A DNA stretch of 64,000 nucleotides from Aldrovandia affinis (lineage: Eukaryota; Chordata; Actinopteri; Notacanthiformes; Halosauridae). Below the pieces are notes generated by a model. That model did not search any database. It was not told where the DNA came from and saw only the letters and a program-made list of their open reading frames with translations. Of the stretch, positions 48,176 through 58,657 are shown in pieces. The position numbers and the translations under genes were made by a program. Location of the stretch: contig JAINUG010000020.1 of NCBI GenBank assembly GCA_029706075.1, positions 7,120,546 through 7,184,545 on the forward strand, given 5' to 3'. Numbering within the stretch: the stretch's first letter is position 1; each line of letters starts with the position of its first letter.

Positions 48176-49335
48176 CACCGATCAGGTGAAGTGAATAACA
48201 TTGATCATCTCGTTACAGTGGCACCTGTCAAGGGGTGGGATATATTAGGCAGCAAGTGAACAGTCAGTTCTTGAAGTTGATGTGTTGGAAGCAGGAAAAT
48301 GGGCAAGTGTAAGGGCCAAATTGTGATGGCTAGACGACTGGGTCAGAGCATCTCCAAAACGGCAGGTTTTGTGGGGTGTTCCCGGTATGCAGTGGTTAGT
48401 ACCTACCAAAAGTGGTCCAAGGAAGGACAACCGGTGAACCTGCGACAGGGTTATGGGCGCCCAAGGCTCATTGATGCGCGTGGGGAGCGAAGGCTAGCCC
48501 GTCTGGTCCGATCCCACAGAAGAGCTACTGTAGCACAAATTGCTGAAAAGGTTAATGCTGGCTATGATAGAAAGGTGTCAGAACACACAGTGCATTGCAC
48601 CTTGCTGCGTATGGGGCTGCTTAGCCGCAGACCGGTCATAGTGCCCATGCTGTCCCCTGTCCACCGCCGAAAGCGCCTACAATGGGCACGTGAGCATCAG
48701 AACTGGACCATGGAACAATGGAAGAAGGTGGGCTGGTCTGATGAATCACGTTTTCTTTTACGTCATGTGGATGGCCGGGTGCGTGTGTGCGTTGTTTACC
48801 TGGGGAAGAGATGGCACCAGGATGCACTATGGGAAGAAGGCAAGCCGGCGGAGGCAGTGTGATGTTGTGGGCAATGTTCTGCTGGGAAACCTTGGGTCCT
48901 GGCATTCATGTGGGTGTTACTTTGACACGTACCACCTACCTAAACATTGTTGCAGACCAAGTACACCCCTTCATGGCAACGGTATTCCCTGATGGCAGTG
49001 GCCTCTTTCAGCAGGATAATGTGCCCTGCCACACTGCAAAAATTGTTCAGGAATGGTTTGAGGAACATGACGAAGAGTTCAAGGTGTTGACTTGGCCTCC
49101 AAATCTCAATCCGATCGAGCATCTGTGGGATGTGCTGGACCAAGAAGTCCGATCCATGGAGGCCTCACCTCACAACTTACAGGACTTAAAGGATCTGCTG
49201 CTAACGTCTTGGTGCCAGATACCACAGGACACCTTCAGTGTATATTTGCGATCGTTGTCTTGTTGGAAGGTCCATCTGCGGCCAATGTGTAGCTTCCTAG
49301 CAGAGGGAACAAGGTTTTTGGACAAAATGTCTTAG
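48176..49335 (+). mobile_element. Inner Tc1/mariner-family element (DD36E-like)
   Basis: Starts caccgatcagg after TA at 48174-48175. It lies in the opposite orientation to its host. A matching right terminal repeat is not clear; the element seems to end near 49335. Removing it brings the two halves of the outer Tc1 together, less a deleted middle part. Confidence 0.75.
48299..49335 (+). pseudogene. Tc1/mariner transposase, one frameshift and a small deletion
   Basis: N-terminus MGKCKGQIVMARRLGQSISK with HTH text, then GRPRLIDARGERRLARLVRS and RPVIVPMLSPVHRRKRLQWA, EQWKKVGWSDESRFLL (first catalytic Asp, about 48740). The frame shifts near 48830. The core continues GGSVMLWAMFCW, GLFQQDNVPCHTAKIVQEWF (second Asp) and TWPPNLNPIEHLWDVLD (Glu). 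As read, 33 residues separate Asp and Glu, but three residues of the usual NSPDLNPIE are missing, so the original spacing would be 36. Frame is then open to 49335. Nearly full length. Confidence 0.8.
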
Positions 49336-50289
49336 TACATGCTGCAGTTCATGGTTCCATCTATTTTAATAAGGGCACTAGGGCCTGTGGATGCAAAACA
49401 ACCCCAAAGCATTAAACATCCCCTACCATGTTTCACCATAGGCATGAGGTGCTTTTCAACATTACTTGCATTCTTTGGACGCCAAACATAACGTTGATGT
49501 GCAGGTCCAAAAAGCTATATTTTTGTTTCATCTGACCACAAGGCACGGTTCCAATTGTAGTTCAGATGTAGTTTGGTGAATTCAAGATGCCCTTTTCTGT
49601 GAATTGTCTTCAAAAGAGGCTTCCTTCTTGCAACTATGCCATAAAGGCCATTGTCATGTAGGCGTCGTCGAAATGGTAGCTTTAGACACCTTGTAACCCC
49701 AAGATGCCAGGTTGTTTTGGAGATCTTGATCTGTGCCCCTTGGACTTCTTTTTGCCTCTCAAACCATCCTTCTAACTGCACGTGGGGGCAAGATAGACTT
49801 GCATCTTCTACCTGGCAGGTCTGAACTTGACCTTTTTAGTGATTTTGTTTTTGTAGCCATCTCCTGGTCTGTAGAGGTCAATAACCTTTTGTCTGATGCT
49901 TTCAGGGACTTATTTGCCTTTCACCATGATGATTACTGACCACAGTATTTCAAATGTGTGTTCCCTCCTTTTTATACCCTAGGGAAACAGGAAACCATTG
50001 TAGGCCACTGCATAGTTCCATAACCTTCCAATGAACTTCAAATAAGTTGTATATTTATGAAGATTTGTTTTTGTTGGATTAAATTGAAAAGAATAGTTAG
50101 GGGTGTGAATAATTGTGATCCAGATGTTTTCTGAAAAAAAAAGAAGTTTTTCTGAACAATTGTAGTAGTATCGTAGGTTTGCAATTTTCAGCATTTTTTG
50201 AGCATAAAATATACCTCATTACTTATATAGTTTATTTTATACGATCTCTTTTGTTCATTTCTATCAATGGTATAAACAGAGTTTACTGT

Positions 50290-50318
50290 ATGTGCGTGCG
50301 TGCGTGCGTGCGTATATG
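50290..50318. repeat. (GTGC)n tetranucleotide tract
   Basis: About six tgcg units within a GT/GC alternating run. Confidence 0.85.
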
Positions 50319-50319
50319 T

Positions 50320-50798
50320 GCGCGCACGTGTGGCGTGTGGGGGTCCCTTCTTGTGAGGCTGTTTTATCGCCATGATTTCTCAGCACATTGCCTCATATGC
50401 AGCGCGTCCTGTCAGGTTGCAGTGTGCTGGTATCTGGGGGAAACCCCCAGTGGGAAAGCCAATAGCAAGCCTCGGGGGCGGGGCTGAAACCAGACCCTGG
50501 AGCCCCCTCACACCCTATATTTAGGCTCTGCTGCAGTAGGCGGCTCCAGCACAGGCAGGCTTGGGGTTCTGAAGGTGATCTCTGTCTTTACAGTTAGGGG
50601 GTCTGTTCATTTGCTTCGCACACACCCCAACGTCACCCTCGCTACAAACGCCACGGCGATCAGGGACCAGTCATATTCTTCTGGCGTTGCTCACCATAAA
50701 TAGTCCCGCCTAATGCTCCCTCAGACCGAGTCCTCCAGATAACTAGCGGCATAACAGAAGCCGCAGGTAACCAGGTAACCTTATGCAGATTAACTGAA
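50320..50798. other. Unassigned GC-richer stretch
   Basis: Higher GC than its surroundings, with a tatattta motif at 50515-50522 followed by GC-rich sequence. It could be an alternative promoter or first exon of the plus-strand gene, but nothing proves it. Confidence 0.2.
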
Positions 50799-50799
50799 T

Positions 50800-50960
50800 G
50801 CAGAGTGTAGTGTTGAACAAGTAAACAGTGGTGAAGACAGTTTAGCTAGATCAGGGGTCGGCAACCCGCGGCTCCGGAGCCGCATGCGGCTCTTTCATCC
50901 TTATGCTGCGGCTCCGCGTGGCTTGGGAAAATAACTCCCCACTTGCCCCACCTGCTCTTA
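50800..50960. mobile_element. L2 tail scrap and hAT terminal end
   Basis: 50800-50850 (gtagtgttgaacaagtaaac) resembles the L2 3' UTR at 7690-7730. At 50852 begins caggggtcggcaacccgcgg with ctccggagccgcatgcggct, a palindromic hAT-type terminal sequence. No partner end was found. Confidence 0.55.
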
Positions 50961-51469
50961 AATAGGCTTAGTTTCTCCCTGGCTCAGGTGGGACTCGAGG
51001 CAATCACCCAATCACAATCACTGAACTCACATTCTCACACAGACACCCAATCAGCCAATTGACTTCCATATCAATTGACTGATTGACACCAATTAAATAA
51101 TTACATGGTAATTAAACCAATTATGGCCTTTGGAGCTCCCTTCCGGGCGACAGTTCACTCTCACACCCTGTGAGAGTGCCAAACCTGCCCCCGGAAAGTC
51201 TCACTGCTCCAAAGGTCTCTACCACATGCAACACAGGCAACCATGCCACTCCCACGTGGCCGAGACCGACGTCCTCCACATATACCTATATACCTGACAC
51301 AGGAGTAGTCGCCATATGCTGTACTACACTGTATTTTTCTGCAAGGGGTGTGTGAACAATCCTGACTGCTTCTGTTATATCTGTGGCCTCTTTACATCTA
51401 TTTCACAAAGAAGAACTATATCCCCTGTTGTTAAGTGGTTATTTTCATTACTTTGCCTGCAAGCTTGGT

Positions 51470-51900
51470 GATCAGAATAAATCAAATCAAATGTATTTGT
51501 ATAGCGCTTTTCACAAATGCATTGTCACAAAACACTTAACAGAAGGGAACCCAGGCCTAGACACTGCAAAAGCAAGCCTAAGGCAACAGTGGCAAGGAAA
51601 AACCCCCTTGATAGGGAGAAACCTTGGGAGGAACCAGACTAAAAGTAGGGGAGCCCATCTTCTGGCCGGCACAGGGTGTGTCCAAAAAAGACAGTATCAT
51701 GGTCAGTCCAAGGTGACTCAGGTGAGTTTAGACTACGGGAAACGTTTCTAGATAGTAGAAGAGCACCTCTCCAGCTCGGGTGGAGTCCGTCTCTCTTCAA
51801 TAAGCCAGGCTTTCCCCAAAAAGTAGGCCAATTGTCTATGAAGCCCAAGTCGTTGTCAGCACACCAGCTAGCCAGCAAGTTAGCAACGTAAGTCTACTGT
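51470..51900 (-). mobile_element. Interspersed repeat with LINE ORF1 esterase scrap
   Basis: 51480-51650 (tttgtatagcgcttttcaca, ggcaacagtggcaaggaaaa) is a repeat found widely in fish. Minus-strand 51878-51750 reads [20 protein letters not shown] and [18 protein letters not shown], the last block (DG.HP...G...L) of a LINE ORF1 esterase, different from the CR1 one at 34130. Confidence 0.6.
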
Positions 51901-51989
51901 AGACTTCGTCACTCCTACGGGCTGGGATAGGGCCAGAGATAATTACTTCCCGACTGAGTGTTTTTGCGAGCTTACACACAGATAAAGCA

Positions 51990-52893
51990 TGGGCTCCACA
52001 TATTTACTGCAATTCTTGTGCTTTGATCCTAAGAGAATGGCTACAAGGAAAGAAGAGGGAGATGGCTTTTGCAGTCCCAATGATTTGGAGAACAGAAGAT
52101 CCATTTTGATGACGATTATTTTTGTCAAGCCAACATCACTGATATTGCAGCAAAGACAAGAAACAAGGTGACGTACCCAGATATTTCTTCTGCTATCCGA
52201 CCTGTTCCTCACAGTGATCAACTGCCAATTCCTGCTAAGGAAGAAGAATTGATGTACGCTTCTGAGTGATTCATCTTTAGAAACTGAAAAGTCTGACAGT
52301 GACTTTAACCCTCCAGAAATAAAGGTGGACCTCATTTTGTGACTCCAGAGGATCTCAACGACTTGGTAACACAAACGTTAACACAAACACAAAGACTTTG
52401 TACCTTTCAAAATCTCAAGCAGAAATACTAGCTTCAAGGTTGAAGCAGTGGAAACTTGTTGCGGAGGAAGTACGCATAATACGTAATGTGTACCCAAGTA
52501 TTCCTACCGCTCATTCTGTTTATCTGAAGGAATCATACGAGAACATGGTAACTCTTGTAAATGAGATAAAGTTGGTCCTGAAATTCTGAAACTTTTGAAG
52601 GATGGTGACAAATTCATTCACTACTTAAAAAATAAAGACATACATGCTTGGCGTGGTTATTGAACTTCTGGATGCCTACAGATCGCAAGCCACTCGGATG
52701 TCATGAAAATCTTGGTGCTGTTTCAGATGAATATGGAGAATGCTTCCACCAAGATATTTCTCACATGGAGAAGAATTTTCAGTGTCACTGGGATCCTGCA
52801 ATGATGGGTGACTGTTGCTGGATGCTTAAACATGACAGTGGTGTAACTCTGAAACGTAAATCTGGAAAAACACAGTTTTTTCTAGAGTCCTAG
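51990..52893 (+). pseudogene. Decayed ORF of an unclassified repeat-associated protein family
   Basis: Fragments in two or three frames: LSKSQAEILASRLKQWKLVA (52400), YPSIPTAHSVYLKESYENM (52495), and ENLGAVSDEYGECFHQDISH followed by MEKNFQCHWDPAMMGDCCWM (52705-52830). The 'E.LGAVSDE.GE.FHQDI..ME....G.W.P.MM.DYCW' signature is one I recall from repeated ORFs in fish and invertebrates, annotated only as uncharacterised. Function unknown. A large middle part between the two blocks is missing. It is not part of the presumed host gene. Confidence 0.55.
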
Positions 52894-53084
52894 ACCTTTG
52901 TGTCTGACAGCAGGGGTGTGATGGGGGGATTGCCGGTGGGTGTTTCAGGCCTTTTTGGCTGGTCCTGGGACATTTGTCCATTGTTCTGGGTCACGATGAG
53001 CTGAGCTGTGTTTCCATCCACCCTGTTCAGCTGGCAGGCCGCTACACTACACCTGAGGCCAGGCTCCACAGCTAACCAACTGCA

Positions 53085-54512
53085 GTGTTTGGGGTGACTG
53101 TGTTATTTAGCAGAAGTGTTGGAGGTGACTGTTGAAACAGCAGTGTTGGAGGTGACTGTGTAACAGCAGTGTTGGGGGTGACTGTGCTATTTAGCAAAAG
53201 CGTTGGGGGTGACTGTTATTTAGCAGAAGTGTTGGAGGTGACTGTTATTTAGCAGAAGTGTTGGGGGTAACTGTGTTTAATGGCAGTGTTGGGGGTGACT
53301 GTGTTTAAACGGCAGTGTTGGCGATGACTGTGTTATTTAGCAGAAGTGTTTGAGGTGACTGTTATTTAGCAGAGGTTTTGGGGGTGACTGTTTAAACGGC
53401 AGTGTTGAGGGTGACCGTTTAAACGGCAGTGTTGGGGTGACTGTTATTTAGCAGAAGTGTTGGGGGTGACTGTGTTTAACGGCAGTGTTGGGGGTGACTG
53501 TTATTTAGCAGAAGTGTTGGGGGTGACTGTTATTTAGCAGAAGTGTTTGAGGTGACTGTGTTTAATGGCAGTGTTGGGGTGACTGTTATTTAGCAGAAGT
53601 GTTGGAGGTGACTTATTTAGCAGAAGTGTTGGGGGTGACTGTGTTTAATGGCAGTGTTGGGGGTGATTGTGTTTAAACAGCAGTGTTGGCGATGACTGTG
53701 TTATTTAGCAGAAGTGTTGGGGGTGACTGTGTTTAATGGTAGTGTTGGAGGTGACTGTGTTTAATGGCAGTGTTGGGGGTGACTGTGTTTAAACCGCAGT
53801 GTTGGGGGTGACTGTGTTATTTAGCAGAAGTGTTGGGGGTGACTGTGTTTAATGGTAGTGTTGGGGGTGACTGTGTTTAAACAGCAGTGTTGGGGGTGAC
53901 TGTGTTATTTAGCAGAAGTGTTGGGGGTGACTGTGTTTAATGGCAGTGTTGGCGATGACTGTGTTATTTAGCAGAAGTGTTTGAGGTGACTGTTATTTAG
54001 CAGAAGTGTTGGGGGTGACTGTGTTTAATGGCAGTGTTGGCGATGACTGTGTTATTTAGCAGAAGTGTTTGAGGTGACTGTTATTTAGCAGAGGTTTTGG
54101 GGGTGACTGTTTAAACGGCAGTGTTGGGGGTGACTGTGTTTAAACAGCAGTGTTGGGGTGACTGTGTTATTTAGCACAAGTGTTGGGGGTGACTGTGTTA
54201 TTTAGCACAAGTGTTGGGGGTGACTGTTTAATGGCAGTGTTGGGGGTGACTGTGTTTAAACGGCAGTGTTGGGGGTGACTGTTATTTAGCAGAAGTGTTG
54301 GGGGGTGACTGTTATTTAGCAGAAGTTTTGGGGGTGACTGTGTTTAATGGCAGTGTTGGGGGTTACTGTGTTTAAACGGCAGTGTTGGGGGTGACTGTTT
54401 AAACGGCAGTGTTTGGAGTGACTGCGTTATTTAGCAGAAGTGTTGGAGGTGACTATTTTTAAAGTTCAGTGTTGGAGGTGACTATTTAACAGCAGTGTTG
54501 GGGGTGACTGCC
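53085..54512. repeat. 30-bp minisatellite, segment 1
   Basis: Nearly 50 copies of two alternating unit types: tatttagcagaagtgttggg-ggtgactgtg and tttaaacggcagtgttgggg-gtgactgtg. The second carries the palindrome gtttaaac. The arrangement of the two types is irregular but larger blocks recur (compare 53330-53400 with 54045-54110). Interrupted at 54512 by a LINE and continued at 55753. Confidence 0.95.
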
Positions 54513-55752
54513 AATTCTGGCAGAATTGATACAGCAATTGACATCAAACTGAGACAGGAACAGGCAGGCTTCAGGAAAGGAAGAGGGTGCACAGACCAGA
54601 TCTTCACGCTAAGGAACATCATTGAACAATGCCTGGAGTGGAACTACCCACTATACATCAATTTCATCGACTTCCAGAAAGCTTTTGACAGCTTACACCG
54701 TGACACTCTGTGGAAGATCGTGCAATCCTATGGAGTCCCTCCAAAGATAATTGCACTGATAAAGATGTTTTACCACCGATTTGAGTGTAGTGTGATCACA
54801 AACGGCAACCTCACTGACTGGTTCCCTGTGAAATCTGGCGTACGCCAGGGATGTATCATCTCTCCCATTCTCTTCCTGATTGCCATCGACTGGTCCATGC
54901 GAAAAACCACCTCAGACAAACCCAGAGGCATCCAGTGAACTCTCTTCACCCAGCTGGAAGATCTCGACTATGCTGATGACCTAGCCATCCTCTCCACAAA
55001 TCACACTCATCTGCAAGAGAAAACAGATAGGACTGACAGATTTGCCAAACAGATGGGTTTGAACATAAACATCTCTAAAACCCAAGTGATGTACATAAAT
55101 TCAACACCACATGTACCAATCACCGTGGATGGCAACTCTCTCGATTATGTCGAAGAGTTTACATATCTGGGAAGTCTACTCAGTAAGGACAATGCATGCA
55201 GTAAAGACATCAGCATAAGGCTCGGGAAAGCCCGCAGTGCATTCGCAATGCTTCATACCATCTGGAAGTCAAAGCAGTACAGCCTAAGAACCAAGATCCG
55301 ACTGTATAACAGCAATGTTAAGTCAGTTCTGCTGTACGGCTCAGAATGCTGGCGAGTCGTCGAGAGTGACATGCAGAAGATCAGTGCATTCCACAATGGA
55401 TGTCTCCGGAGGATATGTCGAATATTCTGGCCAGAAAGGATCTCAAATGAGGACCTGTCCAAAAACACAAACTGCCGCAATGTGGTGTTGGAGATCAAAC
55501 AACGCTGACTCCAATGGCTAGGACATGTCCTCAGAATGGACCAGAACTGTATCCCTAAAGTAGCCTTGAGATGGACTCCACCTGGAAAGAGGAAGCAAGG
55601 GAGGCCAAAAACAACCTGGCGGAGAACTGTGACCTCGGAACTGAAAACGGCAAACCTAACCTGGGGCGAGGCACAACATGCTGCACAGGATAGGACCAGA
55701 TGGAAGCAGATCGTCGCAGCCTTATGTTCCTCAAGGAACGAAGAGGATTAAG
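54513..55752 (+). mobile_element. RTE-like non-LTR retrotransposon, 5'-truncated, inside the minisatellite
   Basis: Begins in the RT (LRQEQAGFRKGRGCTDQIFT), then NFIDFQKAFDSLHRDTLW, GVRQGCIISPILFLIAIDW, a TGA at 54936, LDYADDLAILS (catalytic, 54966-54980), GLNINISKTQVMYIN, LYGSECWRV, a TGA at 55506, and the C-terminal GRPKTTWRRTVTSELK..., DRTRWKQIVAALCSSRNEED (stop 55749). The C-terminal 'GRP..TW' and 'DR..W' words are typical of RTE-type elements and kin; exact clade uncertain. Three reading breaks only. Confidence 0.8.
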
Positions 55753-56655
55753 TAGTTGACTGTGCTATTTAGCAGAAGTGTTGTAGGTGACTGTTTAAAT
55801 TGCAGTTTTGGGGGTGTTATTAAATGGTAGTGTTGGGGGTGACTGTTTAATTGCAGTGTTGGGGTGACTGTGTTTAAACGTTAGTGTTGGTGGTGACTGT
55901 TTAAACAGCAGTTTTGGGGGTGATTGTGTAACAAGTGTTGGGGGTGACTGTTTTTAAACAGCAGTGTTGGGGTGATTGTGCTATTTAGCAGAAGTGTTAA
56001 ATAGGTCATTGTGTTTAACAGCAGTGTTGGAGGTGTCTGTTTAAACAGCAGTGTTGGAAGTGACTGTTATTTTGCAGAAGTGTTGGAGGTGACTATGTTT
56101 AAACGTTTGTGTTGGAGGTGATTAACAGCAGTGTTGGGAGTGACTGTTTAAACGGCAGTTTTGGGGGTGACTGTTTAAACGTCAGTGTTGATGGTGACTG
56201 TTATTTAGCAGAAGTGTTGGAGGTCATTGTGTTTAACAGCAGTGTTGGAGATGACTGTTTAAACGGCAGTGTTGGCGGTGACTGTGTTTAAACGTCAGTT
56301 TTGCAGGTCACTGTGTTTAACGGCAGTGTTGGGGTGACTGTGTTTAAACGGCAGTGTTGGGGGTGACTGTGTTTAAACGGCAGTGTTGGGGATGACTGTT
56401 TAAATGGCAGTGTTGGGGGTGACTGTTTAAACAGCAGTGTTGGAGGTGACTGTGTTATTTAGCAGAAGTGTTGGAGGTCATTGTGTTTAACAGCAGTGTT
56501 GGAGATGACTGTTTAAACGGCAGTGTTGGCGGTGACTGTGTTTACACGTCAGTTTTGGAGGTCACTGTGTTTAACGGCAGTGTTGGAGGTGACTGTTTAA
56601 CAGCAGTGTTAGGGGTGACTGTGTTTAATGGCAGTGTTGGGGTGACTGTTTAAAC
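55753..56655. repeat. 30-bp minisatellite, segment 2
   Basis: Continuation of the same array (about 30 units), with a block around 56200-56300 repeated at 56455-56560. Interrupted at 56656 by a hAT element. Confidence 0.95.
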
Positions 56656-57074
56656 TAGGGCTGACCCCATTTAGTCGACTGGTCGATTGGCTGTTGGTCG
56701 ACCGAGATTTGTTTTGGTCGAGCATTTAAAAATGTAAAAAATTAAAAAATTCTCGACGCAGCATGAGACACCTAGATTCGCGCCACAATTCAGCGCACTT
56801 GTCAGTAGAATAATACATTCTGGATGCTGCGGGTATGGCAGTGACAGTCCTTCACTCTTAACATAGCTAGGCCTATATATGTTCTCTTTTAATTATATTA
56901 GGCAGTTAAGGTAATAGTAATGTTGTGAATAATTCAGCAAAACTAATAAAAGTAACATTTTATAATAAATGTGTTTTGCTAATTGTATGGTTTATACATT
57001 TATAACTAACATGCGTAACACCCCTTTTCATGTATCCTATATTGTATCCTTGTTTTAGGCACGCAAATGTGCAT

Positions 57075-57265
57075 TTTAAATTTTTAAATTTTAAGCATTT
57101 AGCAGACGCTCTTATCCAGAGCGACTTCCAAGATGTGCATTAATACATGGTAGGAACAATCATAGATTGCGCAAGAGATCACAGTGCAGTATACAGCGAT
57201 AGACATCATTGCAGGAAGCTGCATACCATACCTGTAACACTGGGAAGGAAAAGGTTTGTAAAATT
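57075..57265 (-). mobile_element. L2-type LINE 3' fragment inside the hAT
   Basis: Minus-strand L2 tail (gcatttagcagacgctctta, 57095-57115; cataccatacctgtaacact near 57222). Severely 5'-truncated. Confidence 0.85.
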
Positions 57266-57388
57266 ATTATTATAATTTTTGTGTATGCGCGCCCCCTCAT
57301 TTTAATTGTAGCCTAAGATTTGCTTACAGTTAAGATTTGTGATATAGGCATACTTTAATTACTAATTTCGATATAACCTAAGAACATA

Positions 57389-57502
57389 ATGTCAAAGAAA
57401 AAATCTGTAGTATGGCAGCATTTCGTTTTAGTCGCAGACGATACAAAAAAAGTGGAATGTAAACTTTGCAAGCGCCTTTTCCAAGGCAGGGTTTATCGTT
57501 AA
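57389..57502 (+). pseudogene. hAT transposase BED finger, truncated
   Basis: 37 codons: MSKKKSVVWQHFVLVADDTK and KVECKLCKRLFQGRVYR, then TAA. W-x2-F and C-x2-C of a BED zinc finger are present; the His pair is lost beyond the stop. Degraded text follows (about 57520-57590). No catalytic or dimerisation domain in the element. Confidence 0.75.
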
Positions 57503-57889
57503 TAAAACGAGGAGCAGCCTTTTGCCAAAAAATGTGGACAAGCTAGTGTTCCTGTGCCATAACATGAAACGACTGGGGAAGTAGGCCATCGGATGGTCTC
57601 CGACTCGAGTAAGTTATTTTCGATAGGCTATAGCCAATTTAGGTTCAGCTTTAGGCTACAATTTAAGACATTAGGCTATGTGTGATCATTCATTTATTAG
57701 CCTATTTTTTTAAGAGATTTTAAATCCCAATGAGACCAACCTTGTTAATTAAATAAAACATAGCCTATGCATTAGAATGTGTTATGGTTGTGGTCAAATA
57801 AAAGCATCAGCCTATTATGTGGCCATACCGCAACTTCACAAGCGCAATGGCAGAATCTGCAAGGGCAGCATGAAGAGGAGGCTCGTAAC

Positions 57890-57926
<37 letters not shown>

Positions 57927-58160
57927 CTTTCTTTCAGGTAATCTTGAACTCCGGCTCCATAAAGTCATTAGCCTATTGTTACTCATTTGTGTCATTCACT
58001 TAAGAAAGTTATAAAACATGAGACAAGCGCAGTGTGCATATAGTTGTATTTATTAAAACAAATAGGGTGTGTCATATGAATTTTTTAAAAGTATCGACCA
58101 ATCGGAAAAAACGGACAACTGTTGGTCGACCAAGATTTATTTTAGTCGGGGACAGCCCTA

Positions 58161-58500
58161 GTTTTGGAGGTGACTGTTTAAATGGCAGTGCTGGAGGTGA
58201 CTATGTTGAAACGGCAGTGTTGGAGGTGGCTGTGTTTAATGGCAGTGTCGGGGCTGACTGTTGAAACGGCAGTGTTGGGGGTGACTGTTTAAATGGCAGT
58301 GTTGGGGGTGACTGTGTTATTTAGCAGAAGTGTTGGAGGTGACTGCGTTATTTAGCAGAAGTGTTGGAGGTCATTGTGTTTAACAGCAGTGTTGGAGATG
58401 ACTGTTGAAACGGCAGTGTTGGGGGTGACTGTTTAAATGGCAGTGTTGGGGGTGACTGTGTTTAAATGGCAGTGTTGGAGGTGACTGTGTTTACACAACT
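58161..58500. repeat. 30-bp minisatellite, segment 3
   Basis: Last part of the array, about 11 units. It ends at an unrelated stretch, which is followed by (GA)n at 58632-58655. Confidence 0.95.
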
Positions 58501-58657
58501 GGGACCACAACTCACCACGACAAGATTCAGACCGACTTAACCACACCCCCCTCCATGGCTGAACCCTAAATTGTCCTGTTCTTCTCCGTCCAAGGATCTG
58601 TAGGGACAGGTTTCCAATCTTTCCTCTTTAATGAGAGAGAGAGAGAGAGAGAGAGAA

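Larger units (their letters stand above)
48062..50160 (-). mobile_element. Outer Tc1-like element, split by another Tc1-like copy
   Basis: Minus-strand transposase pieces at 49781-49345 (MQLEGWFERQKEVQGAQI, YGIVARRKPLL, NRALWSDETKI then KHGRGCLMLWGC) and a last relic at 48062-48170. The terminal region at 50080-50160 (ggggtgtgaataattgtgat) is a known Tc1 type. The middle of the core is missing at the insertion of the inner element. Confidence 0.8.
56656..58160 (+). mobile_element. hAT element (BED-finger type) inside the minisatellite
   Basis: Ends TAGGGCTGACCCCATTTAGTC (56656) and, inverted, TAGGGCTGTCCCCGACTAAA (58160), each followed by ggtcgac palindromic text. The left flank is gtttaaac and the right flank gttttgga, so an 8-bp duplication is not visible; later change in the array may have removed it. 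Contains the first transposase exon and an L2 tail insertion. The (T)n run at 57895-57926 may be the tail of another lost insertion. Confidence 0.75.

Noticed and set aside
53085..58500. Possible CRISPR-like array
   Set aside because: No unique spacers between constant repeats; units are contiguous, and the genome is a vertebrate's. It is an ordinary minisatellite.
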